From Pseudomonas sp. Bc-h (GTDB lineage Bacteria; Pseudomonadota; Gammaproteobacteria; Pseudomonadales; Pseudomonadaceae), in assembly GCF_002080045.1 (NCBI RefSeq), contig NZ_MUIN01000011.1:312645-376644 (forward strand): 64,000 nt of DNA, written 5' to 3'. Below, in pieces: positions 9,661-16,958 of the stretch. The notes below the pieces were generated by a model. The model saw only the letters and a program-made list of their open reading frames with translations. It was not told the DNA's origin and did not search any database. The translations under genes and the position numbers were made by a program. Each line of letters opens with the position of its first letter. The first letter of the stretch is position 1.

Positions 9661-11349
9661 TTATGCGATGTCGCGAAGCTCTCGCCTGAGGATCTTGCCC
9701 ACAGGGGTCATTGGCAATGACTCACGCAGTACGATGTGTTTGGGGATTTTGTAGCCCGTGAAATTCTCCTTGCAGTAGGCCTTGAGTTCTTCGCAGGTGA
9801 GACTCGCATCCCTGGGCACCACGAACAGCTTCACCGCCTCCCCCGAACGCTCGTCCGGCACACCGATCACTGCACAGTTGGCGACCTTCGGGTGACGTGA
9901 AACCACGTCTTCGATTTCGTTGGGATAAACGTTGAAACCCGAGACGATGATCAGATCTTTCTTACGGTCGACGATGCGGATGAAACCGTCCGGATCGATG
10001 ACTGCCACGTCGCCCGTCTTGAGCCAGCCTTCGCTGTCGAGCACTTCGGCGGTGGCGTCAGGGCGATGCCAGTAACCGAGCATGATCTGCGGCCCTTTCA
10101 GACACAGCTCGCCGCGCTCACCCACTGGCAGCTCGACACCTTCGTCGTCGATTACCTTGGCTGTGGTCCCCGGCACCGGCATGCCGACCGTGCCCAGCTT
10201 CGACTGATTGCCATAGGGGTTGGCCGTGGCGACCGGCGAGGTTTCGGTCAGGCCGTAACCCTCGACGATCGGACAACCGGTGAGCTGCAGCCAGCGCTCG
10301 GCGGTGGACTTGACCAACGCAGTGCCACCGGAATTGGTCAGGCGCAAGCTGGAGAAATCCACGCTCTTGAATTCAGGATGATCCATCAGCGCGACGAACA
10401 GCGTGTTCAGGCCAAGCATGGCCGAGAACTTCCACTTTTTCAGTTCCTTGATGAAGCCACCGATGTCCCGCGGATTGGTGATCAGCAGGTTGTGATTGCC
10501 ACTGACCATCATGCACATGCAATTACAGGTGAACGCATAGATGTGATACATCGGCAACGGCGCGACCATGATCTCGCTGCCCTGCTTGAAGATCGGCAAA
10601 CCGTCCGGGCCGTGCTGCAACATGCAGGCGTAGACCTGCTGCATGTTCGCCACCAGATTGCCGTGGGTCAGCATCGCGCCTTTTGGCGATCCGGTGGTGC
10701 CGCCGGTGTATTGCAGAACCGCGATGTCATCCAGGTCCAGTTGCACACGCTGCAGATGATCGCCACGGCCCAGCTTGAGCACGCTCTTGAAGGAGACGGC
10801 CTGAGGCAGGTCGTACTGCGGGACCATCTTCTTGACCTTATCCACCACCGTATTGATCAGCCAGCCCTTGGCCGCCGACTGCATGTCACCCATCTTCACC
10901 TCGATGAGGTACTGGATGTCAGTATCGGGCAGGACTTCCTGGACGTTCTTGCCGAACACGTTCAGGTAAACCAGAGCGCGGGCGCCGGAGTCCTTGAACT
11001 GATGACGCATCTCGCGGGCGGTATAAAGCGGATTGGTGTTGACCACGATCAGCCCGGCGCGCATGGCACCGAACACGGCGATAGGGTACTGGATGAGGTT
11101 GGGCATCTGCACGGCGATGCGGTCGCCGGGCTTGAGTTCGGTCTGTTGTTGCAGATACCCGGCGAAGGCCGCCGATTGCCGTTCGAGTTCGGCGTAACTC
11201 AGGGTCACGCCCATGTTGCTGTAGGCCGGACGGTCCGCGTATTTCCTGCAACTGCGCTCGAACACCTCCACCACTGATTTGTAAGCGTGCAGATCCACCT
11301 CAGAGAGGACGCCTGCCGGGCGTTTGTCGTTCCAGAAATCAGGTTGCAT
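9661..11349 (-). CDS. fadD2: Long-chain fatty-acid--CoA ligase FadD2
   Basis: A 562-residue paralogue of fadD1 with the same architecture: P-loop YTGGTTGSPKG (214-224), GYGLTE (364-369), GWLKTGD (441-447) and DRKKDLI (461-467) before the mobile C-terminal domain. The two ligases align without large gaps, so this is a tandem duplication seen in pseudomonads. In P. aeruginosa the two differ in chain-length preference; that cannot be read here. The ATG at 11347-11349 has a GAGG site somewhat far upstream. The divergent esterase gene starts about 210 bases away. Confidence 0.93.
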   Translation of the reverse strand: MQPDFWNDKRPAGVLSEVDLHAYKSVVEVFERSCRKYADRPAYSNMGVTLSYAELERQSAAFAGYLQQQTELKPGDRIAVQMPNLIQYPIAVFGAMRAGLIVVNTNPLYTAREMRHQFKDSGARALVYLNVFGKNVQEVLPDTDIQYLIEVKMGDMQSAAKGWLINTVVDKVKKMVPQYDLPQAVSFKSVLKLGRGDHLQRVQLDLDDIAVLQYTGGTTGSPKGAMLTHGNLVANMQQVYACMLQHGPDGLPIFKQGSEIMVAPLPMYHIYAFTCNCMCMMVSGNHNLLITNPRDIGGFIKELKKWKFSAMLGLNTLFVALMDHPEFKSVDFSSLRLTNSGGTALVKSTAERWLQLTGCPIVEGYGLTETSPVATANPYGNQSKLGTVGMPVPGTTAKVIDDEGVELPVGERGELCLKGPQIMLGYWHRPDATAEVLDSEGWLKTGDVAVIDPDGFIRIVDRKKDLIIVSGFNVYPNEIEDVVSRHPKVANCAVIGVPDERSGEAVKLFVVPRDASLTCEELKAYCKENFTGYKIPKHIVLRESLPMTPVGKILRRELRDIA

Positions 11350-11561
11350 GTTCTTTTTATCCTCTTACCTGAGAGTGCTGGCCCCGCGATGAAGCAGGTG
11401 CTTGCCGGACGTTAGCAGCTGCCACCAGGAAGGCAAATCGTCATCAATGACGTGAATCTTGCGGGTGATCGGGCTGCCATCAAACAAGCGCTATACACTG
11501 CAATCAGGCGACCGTCGGAGCGCTATTTCAAGACAATTCTTTACAAGGCCAGGGAAATGCC

Positions 11562-12506
11562 ATGAAACACGATGCTTTTTGGCTGGACACCAGTGACCAC
11601 CATCGCCTGTACGTGAATGCCTGGGTGCCGACGACCGCACCCAAGGCCGTGGTGATGCTGTCCCATGGCATGGCCGAACACAGCGGGCGTTATGACCGGC
11701 TGGGCGCGGCGCTGGCTGAAGAAGGATTTGCCTTGTATGCCCATGACCAGCGAGGCCATGGCCGAACCGCCGCTCACGGGGTGCTCGGCCACTATGCCGA
11801 CAAGGACGGCTGGAACAAGGTGGTGGGGGATCTGGCGGCGCTCAGCGCATCGATCGGTCAGCGTCATCCGGGCGCTCCGGTGTTTCTTCTGGGGCACAGC
11901 ATGGGCAGCTACATCGCTCAGGCGTACTTGCTGCATCACAGTGCCAGCGTGCAGGGCGCAGTGCTCAGCGGCTCGAACTTCCAGCCGGTGTCGCTCTACC
12001 GAACGGCGGCGGTGGTGGCGCGCCTGGAGCGCTGGCGCCAAGGGCCAACCGGGCGCAGCGCGCTGATCGACTTTCTGTCTTTCGGCTCGTTCAACAATAA
12101 ATTCAAGCCCGTACGCACACCGTTCGACTGGCTTAGCCGCGATCCTCAAGAGGTCGACGCGTACGTGAGTGATCCGCTCTGTGGTTTTCGTTGTACCAAT
12201 CAGTTCTGGCTCGACATGCTTGGCGGGCTGCAACAGATCAGCAAGGCTTCCAACCTGGCGCAGATCGATAAAAGCCTGCCGATCCTGATCATGGGCGGCG
12301 AATGTGATCCGGTGAGCGAAGGCAAACGTCTCAAGGATCTGGCCGACGCCCTGACCGGTACCGATCATCACGCTGTCAGCCTGAAGATCTACCCCCAGGC
12401 GCGGCATGAAATCCTCAACGAAACCAACCGCGAGGAAGTCACTCGTGATTTACTCGCCTGGCTCGATCAGGCGCTGGCTGAGCCAAGGCCCCGTCGCAGC
12501 GAGTAA
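11562..12506 (+). CDS. Alpha/beta hydrolase, monoacylglycerol-lipase type
   Basis: A 314-residue serine hydrolase without a signal peptide, so probably cytoplasmic. The nucleophile elbow GHSMGS gives S113. The acid is D249 in GGECDP and the histidine H282 in ARHE. SHGMAEH (34-40) forms the oxyanion region and DQRGHG (62-67) is typical of lysophospholipase/monoglyceride-lipase relatives. It corresponds by position to PA3301 beside fadD2. Together with FadD2 and the downstream hydratase it suggests release and activation of acyl chains from glycerolipids. That link is inference; the substrate is not visible in sequence. Confidence 0.85.
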   Translation: MKHDAFWLDTSDHHRLYVNAWVPTTAPKAVVMLSHGMAEHSGRYDRLGAALAEEGFALYAHDQRGHGRTAAHGVLGHYADKDGWNKVVGDLAALSASIGQRHPGAPVFLLGHSMGSYIAQAYLLHHSASVQGAVLSGSNFQPVSLYRTAAVVARLERWRQGPTGRSALIDFLSFGSFNNKFKPVRTPFDWLSRDPQEVDAYVSDPLCGFRCTNQFWLDMLGGLQQISKASNLAQIDKSLPILIMGGECDPVSEGKRLKDLADALTGTDHHAVSLKIYPQARHEILNETNREEVTRDLLAWLDQALAEPRPRRSE

Positions 12507-12563
12507 CCGGCGGGGATTTCAGCTCTTTATTCACTTTTCATTTTCATGTCACAGGACCGCAAC

Positions 12564-13034
12564 ATGACCCAAGTCACCAACACGCCATACGAAGCCCTTG
12601 AAGTCGGCCAGACAGCCAGCTACAGCAAGACCGTGGAAGAACGCCACATCCAGCTGTTCGCCGAAATGTCCGGCGACCGCAACCCGGTACACCTGGATGC
12701 CGAATTCGCGGCCAAAAGCATGTTCAAGGATCGTATTGCGCACGGCATGTTCAGTGGCGCGCTGATCAGCGCCGCCGTGGCTTGCGAGCTGCCTGGGCCG
12801 GGCACCATCTATCTTGGCCAGCAGATGACCTTCCAGAAGCCAGTGAAAATCGGCGACACCCTGACCGTACGTCTGGAGATCCTGGAAAAGCTGCCGAAAT
12901 TCCGCGTACGCATCGCTACCCGCGTGTTCAACCAGAACGACGAACTGGTGGTGGATGGCGAGGCCGAGATTCTTGCTCCGCGTAAAGAGCAGACCGTGAG
13001 TCTTGCGGAGCTGCCACCGATCACCGTTGGCTGA
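12564..13034 (+). CDS. phaJ: (R)-specific enoyl-CoA hydratase, MaoC/PhaJ type
   Basis: A 156-residue hot-dog-fold hydratase. The hydratase-2 motif SGDRNPVH carries D38 and H43, the same five-residue spacing as the catalytic Asp/His of PhaJ, and IAHGMFSGAL follows. It hydrates trans-2-enoyl-CoA to (R)-3-hydroxyacyl-CoA, which can feed polyhydroxyalkanoate synthesis. The ATG at 12564 is preferred over 12546 because AGGA lies seven bases upstream and the length matches PA3302 (PhaJ1) as I remember it. It follows the esterase by 57 bases and is probably co-transcribed. A weak hairpin (GGCC...GGCC then TTTG) follows the stop. Confidence 0.88.
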   Translation: MTQVTNTPYEALEVGQTASYSKTVEERHIQLFAEMSGDRNPVHLDAEFAAKSMFKDRIAHGMFSGALISAAVACELPGPGTIYLGQQMTFQKPVKIGDTLTVRLEILEKLPKFRVRIATRVFNQNDELVVDGEAEILAPRKEQTVSLAELPPITVG

Positions 13035-13113
13035 TAAGCCTGACCGGACACTGTGGAGGCCGGCTTTGCTGGCCTTTGCAGCCAACATTCAGACATTTGA
13101 CCAAATCGCAGGC

Positions 13114-13138
13114 ACAAAAAAAGCGACCCTAAGGTCGC
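13114..13138 (-). terminator. Terminator of the tRNA-Val/tRNA-Asp transcript
   Basis: GCGACC-TTAG-GGTCGC followed by TTTTTTTGTG on the minus strand, about 45 bases past tRNA-Asp. A second perfect 9-bp stem (13149-13157 with 13168-13176) stands between the tRNA and this terminator. Confidence 0.9.
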
Positions 13139-13182
13139 TCTCTTTGTCGTTACGAGGAGTTCAAGGGCCTCGTAACTCAATA

Positions 13183-13259
13183 TGGCGCAGCGGACGGGAC
13201 TCGAACCCGCGACCCCCGGCGTGACAGGCCGGTATTCTAACCGACTGAACTACCGCTGC
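13183..13259 (-). tRNA. tRNA-Asp (GTC)
   Basis: A 77-nt cloverleaf on the minus strand. Acceptor GCAGCGG pairs with CCGCTGC, with discriminator G and encoded CCA. The anticodon loop CCTGTCACG gives GTC and the T-loop GGTTCGAGTCC is present. Confidence 0.97.
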
Positions 13260-13278
13260 GCGTAACACTTGAAACGAA

Positions 13279-13354
13279 TGGTGGGTGATGACGGGATCGA
13301 ACCGCCGACATTCTGCTTGTAAGGCAGACGCTCTCCCAGCTGAGCTAATCACCC
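13279..13354 (-). tRNA. tRNA-Val (TAC)
   Basis: A 76-nt cloverleaf on the minus strand. Acceptor GGGTGAT pairs with ATCACCC, followed by A and an encoded CCA. The anticodon loop CCTTACAAG gives TAC. It lies 19 bases upstream of tRNA-Asp in the same transcript. Confidence 0.97.
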
Positions 13355-13513
13355 TTCGCTTCGGTGTGGCGCGCATTCTACGGAGCGACCCAACCTCTGG
13401 CAAGCACTTTTTCAAATATTTTTTATATTCCCACCAAAGGCTTACGTCAGGGTTGGCCGCAGGGTCGCGGCAGCGAATAATGCCCCCCTTTGTATAAAGG
13501 AGAGACGTACCCC

Positions 13514-14434
13514 ATGTGGTTCAAAAACCTGCTTGTCTATCGCCTGACCCAGGACCTGCCATTTGATGCCGAGGCGCTGGAAACCGCATTGGCGACCAAG
13601 CCTGCACGCGCTTGTGCCAGCCAGGAGTTGACCACTTACGGTTTCATCGCCCCGTTCGGCAAGGGCGAAGACGCACCGCTGGTGCATGTCAGCGGCGACT
13701 TCATGCTGATTTCCGCGCGCAAGGAAGAACGTATCCTGCCGGGCAGCGTGGTCAACGATGCATTGAAAGAGAAAGTCGAAGAGATCGAGACCGAGCAGAT
13801 GCGCAAGGTCTATAAGAAGGAACGTGATCAGCTCAAGGATGAAATCATCCAGGCGTTCCTGCCGCGCGCCTTCATCCGTCGCTCGATGACCTTCGCTGCC
13901 ATCGCCCCTAAACAGGGCGTCATTCTGGTCAACGCCTCAAGCCCGAAACGCGCCGAAGACCTGCTGTCGACCCTGCGTGAGGTGGTCGGCTCGCTGCCGG
14001 TACGTCCGGTCACCGTGAAAACCGCACCGACCGCCGTCATGACCGAATGGGTCAAGACCGGCCAGACCGCCGACAACTTCTTCGTCCTCGACGAATGCGA
14101 ACTGCGCGATACCCACGAAGACGGCGGCATCGTTAAGTGCAAGCGTCAGGATCTGACCAGCGATGAAATCCAGCTGCACCTGAGCACCGGTAAAGTCGTG
14201 ACTCAACTGTCGCTGGCCTGGCAGGACAAACTGTCCTTCGTGCTGGACGACAAACTGGGCGTCAAGCGTTTGAAGTTCGAAGACCTGCTGCAGGACCAGG
14301 CCGAACAGGACGGTGGGGACGACGCACTGGGCCAACAGGACGCCAGCTTCACCCTGATGATGTTGACCTTCGGCGAATTCCTGCCCGAGCTGTTCGAAGC
14401 GCTGGGTGGTGAAGAGATTCCGCAGGGGATCTGA
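13514..14434 (+). CDS. rdgC: Recombination-associated protein RdgC
   Basis: A 306-residue nucleoid-associated, ring-forming DNA-binding protein, the usual RdgC length. In E. coli it modulates RecA and is needed in some recombination-deficient backgrounds. The characteristic start MWFKNLLVYRL is present. The ATG at 13514 was chosen over an in-frame start at 13490 because AAGGAG lies about ten bases upstream and the family begins at MWFKN. It is monocistronic, between the divergent tRNA transcript and the BASS transporter. A perfect palindrome at 14469-14490 follows. Confidence 0.95.
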   Translation: MWFKNLLVYRLTQDLPFDAEALETALATKPARACASQELTTYGFIAPFGKGEDAPLVHVSGDFMLISARKEERILPGSVVNDALKEKVEEIETEQMRKVYKKERDQLKDEIIQAFLPRAFIRRSMTFAAIAPKQGVILVNASSPKRAEDLLSTLREVVGSLPVRPVTVKTAPTAVMTEWVKTGQTADNFFVLDECELRDTHEDGGIVKCKRQDLTSDEIQLHLSTGKVVTQLSLAWQDKLSFVLDDKLGVKRLKFEDLLQDQAEQDGGDDALGQQDASFTLMMLTFGEFLPELFEALGGEEIPQGI

Positions 14435-14468
14435 TTCCAGCCGCGGGTTGTCTCGCAACATGCTCCTT

Positions 14469-14490
14469 TAGCAGTCCGGCCGGACTGCTA
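14469..14490. repeat. Collapsed family C palindrome
   Basis: TAGCAGTCCGG and CCGGACTGCTA form a perfect 22-bp palindrome. These are the outer arms of the larger family C element (compare 27902-27971) with the centre lost. Confidence 0.7.
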
Positions 14491-14591
14491 CAGGACCAGG
14501 TGTCGGCAGTTGCGATGTTCGACGGGGCATCGCACACCCCAACCATTACAAATACTCCATTTCTGCGCACACACAATAAAAGGAGCAAGCC

Positions 14592-15545
14592 ATGCGTGCC
14601 CTGGCTGCATTGAGTCGTTTTGTCGGTAATACCTTTGCGTACTGGGTGCTGCTGTTCGCCGTACTGGCGTTCCTGTTCCCGAGCTGGTTCATCAGCCTGA
14701 AGACTTTGATCGTGCCGCTGCTGGGCCTGGTCATGTTCGGCATGGGCCTGACCCTCAAACTCGAAGACTTTTCCGAAGTCGTGCGCCATCCGTGGCGTGT
14801 GGCTCTGGGCGTGGTCGCGCATTTCGTGATCATGCCGGGCGTGGCCTGGTTGCTATGCCAGGCGTTTCATTTGCCGCCGGAAATCGCTGTCGGCGTGATC
14901 CTGGTCGGTTGCTGCCCGAGCGGCACCTCGTCCAACGTCATGACGTGGCTGGCCAAAGGCGACCTGGCGTTGTCGGTGGCCATCGCCGCTGTCACCACCC
15001 TGCTCGCCCCGCTGCTGACCCCGGCGTTGATCTGGCTGCTGGCTTCCGCGTGGCTGCCGGTGTCCTTCATGGAAATGTTCTGGTCGATCCTGCAACTGGT
15101 GATGCTGCCGATCGTGCTAGGTGTCGTTGCGCAACGCCTGCTCGGCGCCAAGGTGCAGTTCGCGGTTGACGTACTGCCGCTGATTTCGGTGGTCAGCATC
15201 GTGATGATCGTCTGCGCCGTGGTCGCGGCCAGCCAAGCGAAGATCGCCGAATCGGGCCTGCTGATCATGGCCGTGGTGATCCTGCACAACAGCTTCGGTT
15301 TCCTGCTGGGTTACTTCACCGGCAAACTGTTCAAACTGCCACTGGCCCAGCGCAAGTCGCTGTCGCTGGAAGTCGGCATGCAGAACTCCGGCCTCGGCGC
15401 CGCCCTGGCCAGCGCCCACTTCTCGCCACTGGCGGCCGTACCGAGCGCGCTGTTCAGCGTCTGGCACAACATCTCGGGAGCGTTGCTGTCGACGTATTTC
15501 CGGAAGATGGAACCGGATGCCGAGGGTGAGCCCGGCGTACATTAA
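14592..15545 (+). CDS. Bile acid:sodium symporter (BASS) family transporter
   Basis: A 317-residue inner-membrane protein with about nine or ten hydrophobic segments. BASS features visible include GLVMFGMGLTL after the first hairpin, GCCPSGTSSNVMTWLA (family signature around residue 110-125) and EVGMQNSGLG near residue 270. An AAAAGGAG site precedes the ATG. Bacterial relatives move organic anions such as pantoate or ketopantoate (PanS) with sodium; the substrate here is not readable. The last third is duplicated at 16617-16748 on the other side of an inserted toxin cassette, so the present C-terminus (DAEGEPGVH) may not be the ancestral one. Confidence 0.88.
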   Translation: MRALAALSRFVGNTFAYWVLLFAVLAFLFPSWFISLKTLIVPLLGLVMFGMGLTLKLEDFSEVVRHPWRVALGVVAHFVIMPGVAWLLCQAFHLPPEIAVGVILVGCCPSGTSSNVMTWLAKGDLALSVAIAAVTTLLAPLLTPALIWLLASAWLPVSFMEMFWSILQLVMLPIVLGVVAQRLLGAKVQFAVDVLPLISVVSIVMIVCAVVAASQAKIAESGLLIMAVVILHNSFGFLLGYFTGKLFKLPLAQRKSLSLEVGMQNSGLGAALASAHFSPLAAVPSALFSVWHNISGALLSTYFRKMEPDAEGEPGVH

Positions 15546-15638
15546 GGTGCCGGATTGCGATAGGGGCAAGTTTTCAAACGTTGTCCCTATGTTTGTGATT
15601 AACAGCAGCACCCTGCCCTACGCTGCCGACAGTGAAGG

Positions 15639-16085
15639 CTAGTCGTCGTTATTGGAGTCGATCTGCGCATCTAACCAGACGTCGACAGCCACATAATCAC
15701 CGTCGACTCTGAAAAACGCCGGACTACTAAAATCCAGTATCTTTTCTCTAACCACTACTTCCACTCTCTGGTTAACGACCGTTGTTTTCGCATCATGATC
15801 TCGAGTAATCAGAAAAGCCCTTCCCTCTTCCCTGAGTGATTCGAGTGCCGAATCGTTATCACCTATACTCCGATGAATGAAATAATGATAAGTGAATGGG
15901 ACTGTCGCTCCGCCAGAATTACTTAGAACTACATACAGCGTTCCTCTATCACCGACAGGATAGCGTTGGATAATCTCGGACAATTCGGCTGTAAACTTAT
16001 AGTGGATGAGAATCCAGAAAGTCTGCGCAAGGCAGATGAGAATCATACATCTAAATGCGATGTTACCAGGGGCGCGATTTTGCAT
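15639..16085 (-). CDS. Small membrane-anchored protein, putative immunity partner of the toxin gene
   Basis: 148 residues with one hydrophobic segment at about 9-28, followed by a soluble domain that would face the periplasm. I do not recognise the family. The start ATG (16083-16085) lies 23 bases inside the 3' end of the upstream toxin-domain gene, an overlap typical of translationally coupled toxin-immunity pairs. Both genes are visibly AT-richer than their neighbours, with many rare-looking codons. Immunity is inferred from position, size, overlap and co-acquisition only. A membrane anchor would fit protection against a toxin met in the periplasm, but an unrelated passenger gene cannot be excluded. 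Confidence 0.55.
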   Translation of the reverse strand: MQNRAPGNIAFRCMILICLAQTFWILIHYKFTAELSEIIQRYPVGDRGTLYVVLSNSGGATVPFTYHYFIHRSIGDNDSALESLREEGRAFLITRDHDAKTTVVNQRVEVVVREKILDFSSPAFFRVDGDYVAVDVWLDAQIDSNNDD

Positions 16086-16467
16086 ACTTGATACCCTGCG
16101 CTATCATCTCCTGATCAGTCTCATCATCCCCATACGAATAAAAGAACCAGTCGATGAGTGTAGTATTAGCCTTGGTCGTTTGGGCCCTGAACTGGGCAGC
16201 TCCCGCGGCTCTATGTAGGACAAACTCTGAAAACCCCGCCGCAGCACCCACTGCTCCGTAGTGAAAATTCCCAAATTTCTCGAACTGTTTACCCTTCTGT
16301 TTATAATCCCACGGGCCTCCGTTTCGAACCCTGTTATAAAACCACAACCACAGACTCACTTCATCAGCGATTGACGCGCTCCATTTTTTCTGCCGAGCAA
16401 GCCCCATATTAACAAGCAGCGAAACCCCTTCAGGAGCAAGTGGGACAATCATTGAACAGTCACCCAA
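16063..16467 (-). CDS. Type 44 polymorphic-toxin domain protein (orphan toxin tip)
   Basis: 134 residues consisting almost entirely of a type 44 bacterial toxin domain (Ntox44 family, recognised by memory of its pattern): PEGVSLLVNM (12-21), FYNRVRNGGPWDYKQ (43-57), FGNFHYGAVGAA (65-76), RAAGAAQ (86-92) and YGDD followed by a DQEMIAQGIKY run (112-128). No signal peptide, PAAR, RHS or filamentous domain precedes it. The start is uncertain: TTG at 16467, or ATG at 16452, neither with a good ribosome site. The frame stays open upstream to a stop at about 16552, suggesting a C-terminal tip detached from a larger delivered protein. It is followed by the overlapping small membrane gene. The enzymatic activity is not shown by the sequence. 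Confidence 0.75.
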   Translation of the reverse strand: MGDCSMIVPLAPEGVSLLVNMGLARQKKWSASIADEVSLWLWFYNRVRNGGPWDYKQKGKQFEKFGNFHYGAVGAAAGFSEFVLHRAAGAAQFRAQTTKANTTLIDWFFYSYGDDETDQEMIAQGIKYAKSRPW

Positions 16468-16616
16468 CTCAGGAAACGAGCTGACGATTCTATAGACCTG
16501 GAAATGACATACGAAGGCTAAACGACGTCGCGAGGAAAATTCGGAAACACCCTACATACGACGCAAGAAGTGTCTGTAGGGCATATACCGATGAGACGCA
16601 AAAGACTGGCCTAAAT

Positions 16617-16748
16617 TCGCCACTGGCGGCGGTGCCAAGCGCACTGTTCAGCGTCTGGCACAACATCTCGGGAGCGTTGCTGTCGACGTATTTCAGGAAG
16701 ATGGAGCCGGATGCGGTGGTGACGGAAGACAAGCCTGTGGTGGGTTGA
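16617..16748 (+). pseudogene. Duplicated 3' end of the BASS transporter gene
   Basis: 16617-16714 matches 15423-15520 of the BASS gene with six mismatches in 98 bases by eye, in the same reading frame. Translation gives SPLAAVPSALFSVWHNISG and continues to a stop at 16746-16748 with a different last dozen residues (ending KPVVG). It has no start and no 5' part. It marks the far edge of the toxin-cassette insertion. Confidence 0.85.
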
Positions 16749-16800
16749 GTTATCTCGCTTTCGGCTTGAAGCACTCATTCGCATGAACGACTGAGTACTC

Positions 16801-16920
16801 GTGGGAGACGCCGGAGGTCACGACGGCAGCGAATGCGGTGAGTCAGACACCCTCGATGTGGGAGGTCGGACGCCATCGTCCGATCGCAGCCCCTACCGTC
16901 GTGATCCCGGCGTCTCCCAC
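16801..16920. repeat. Long inverted repeat beside the toxin cassette
   Basis: Arms GTGGGAGACGCCGG/GTCACGACGG (16801-16826) and their complements (about 16895-16920). A small inner hairpin GGTCGGACG...CGTCCGATC is also present. It begins with GTGGGAG like family A REPs but the rest differs. The gap 16749-16958 holds nothing else recognisable. Confidence 0.75.
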
Positions 16921-16958
16921 AGCTATTACGGTGCCCTCGATAATTGCGTACGGGCCGT

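Noticed and set aside
16490..16774. A 94-codon minus-strand frame upstream of the toxin gene as the missing N-terminal part
   Set aside because: It is in a different frame from the toxin, covers the duplicated BASS end in antisense and has no domain pattern.
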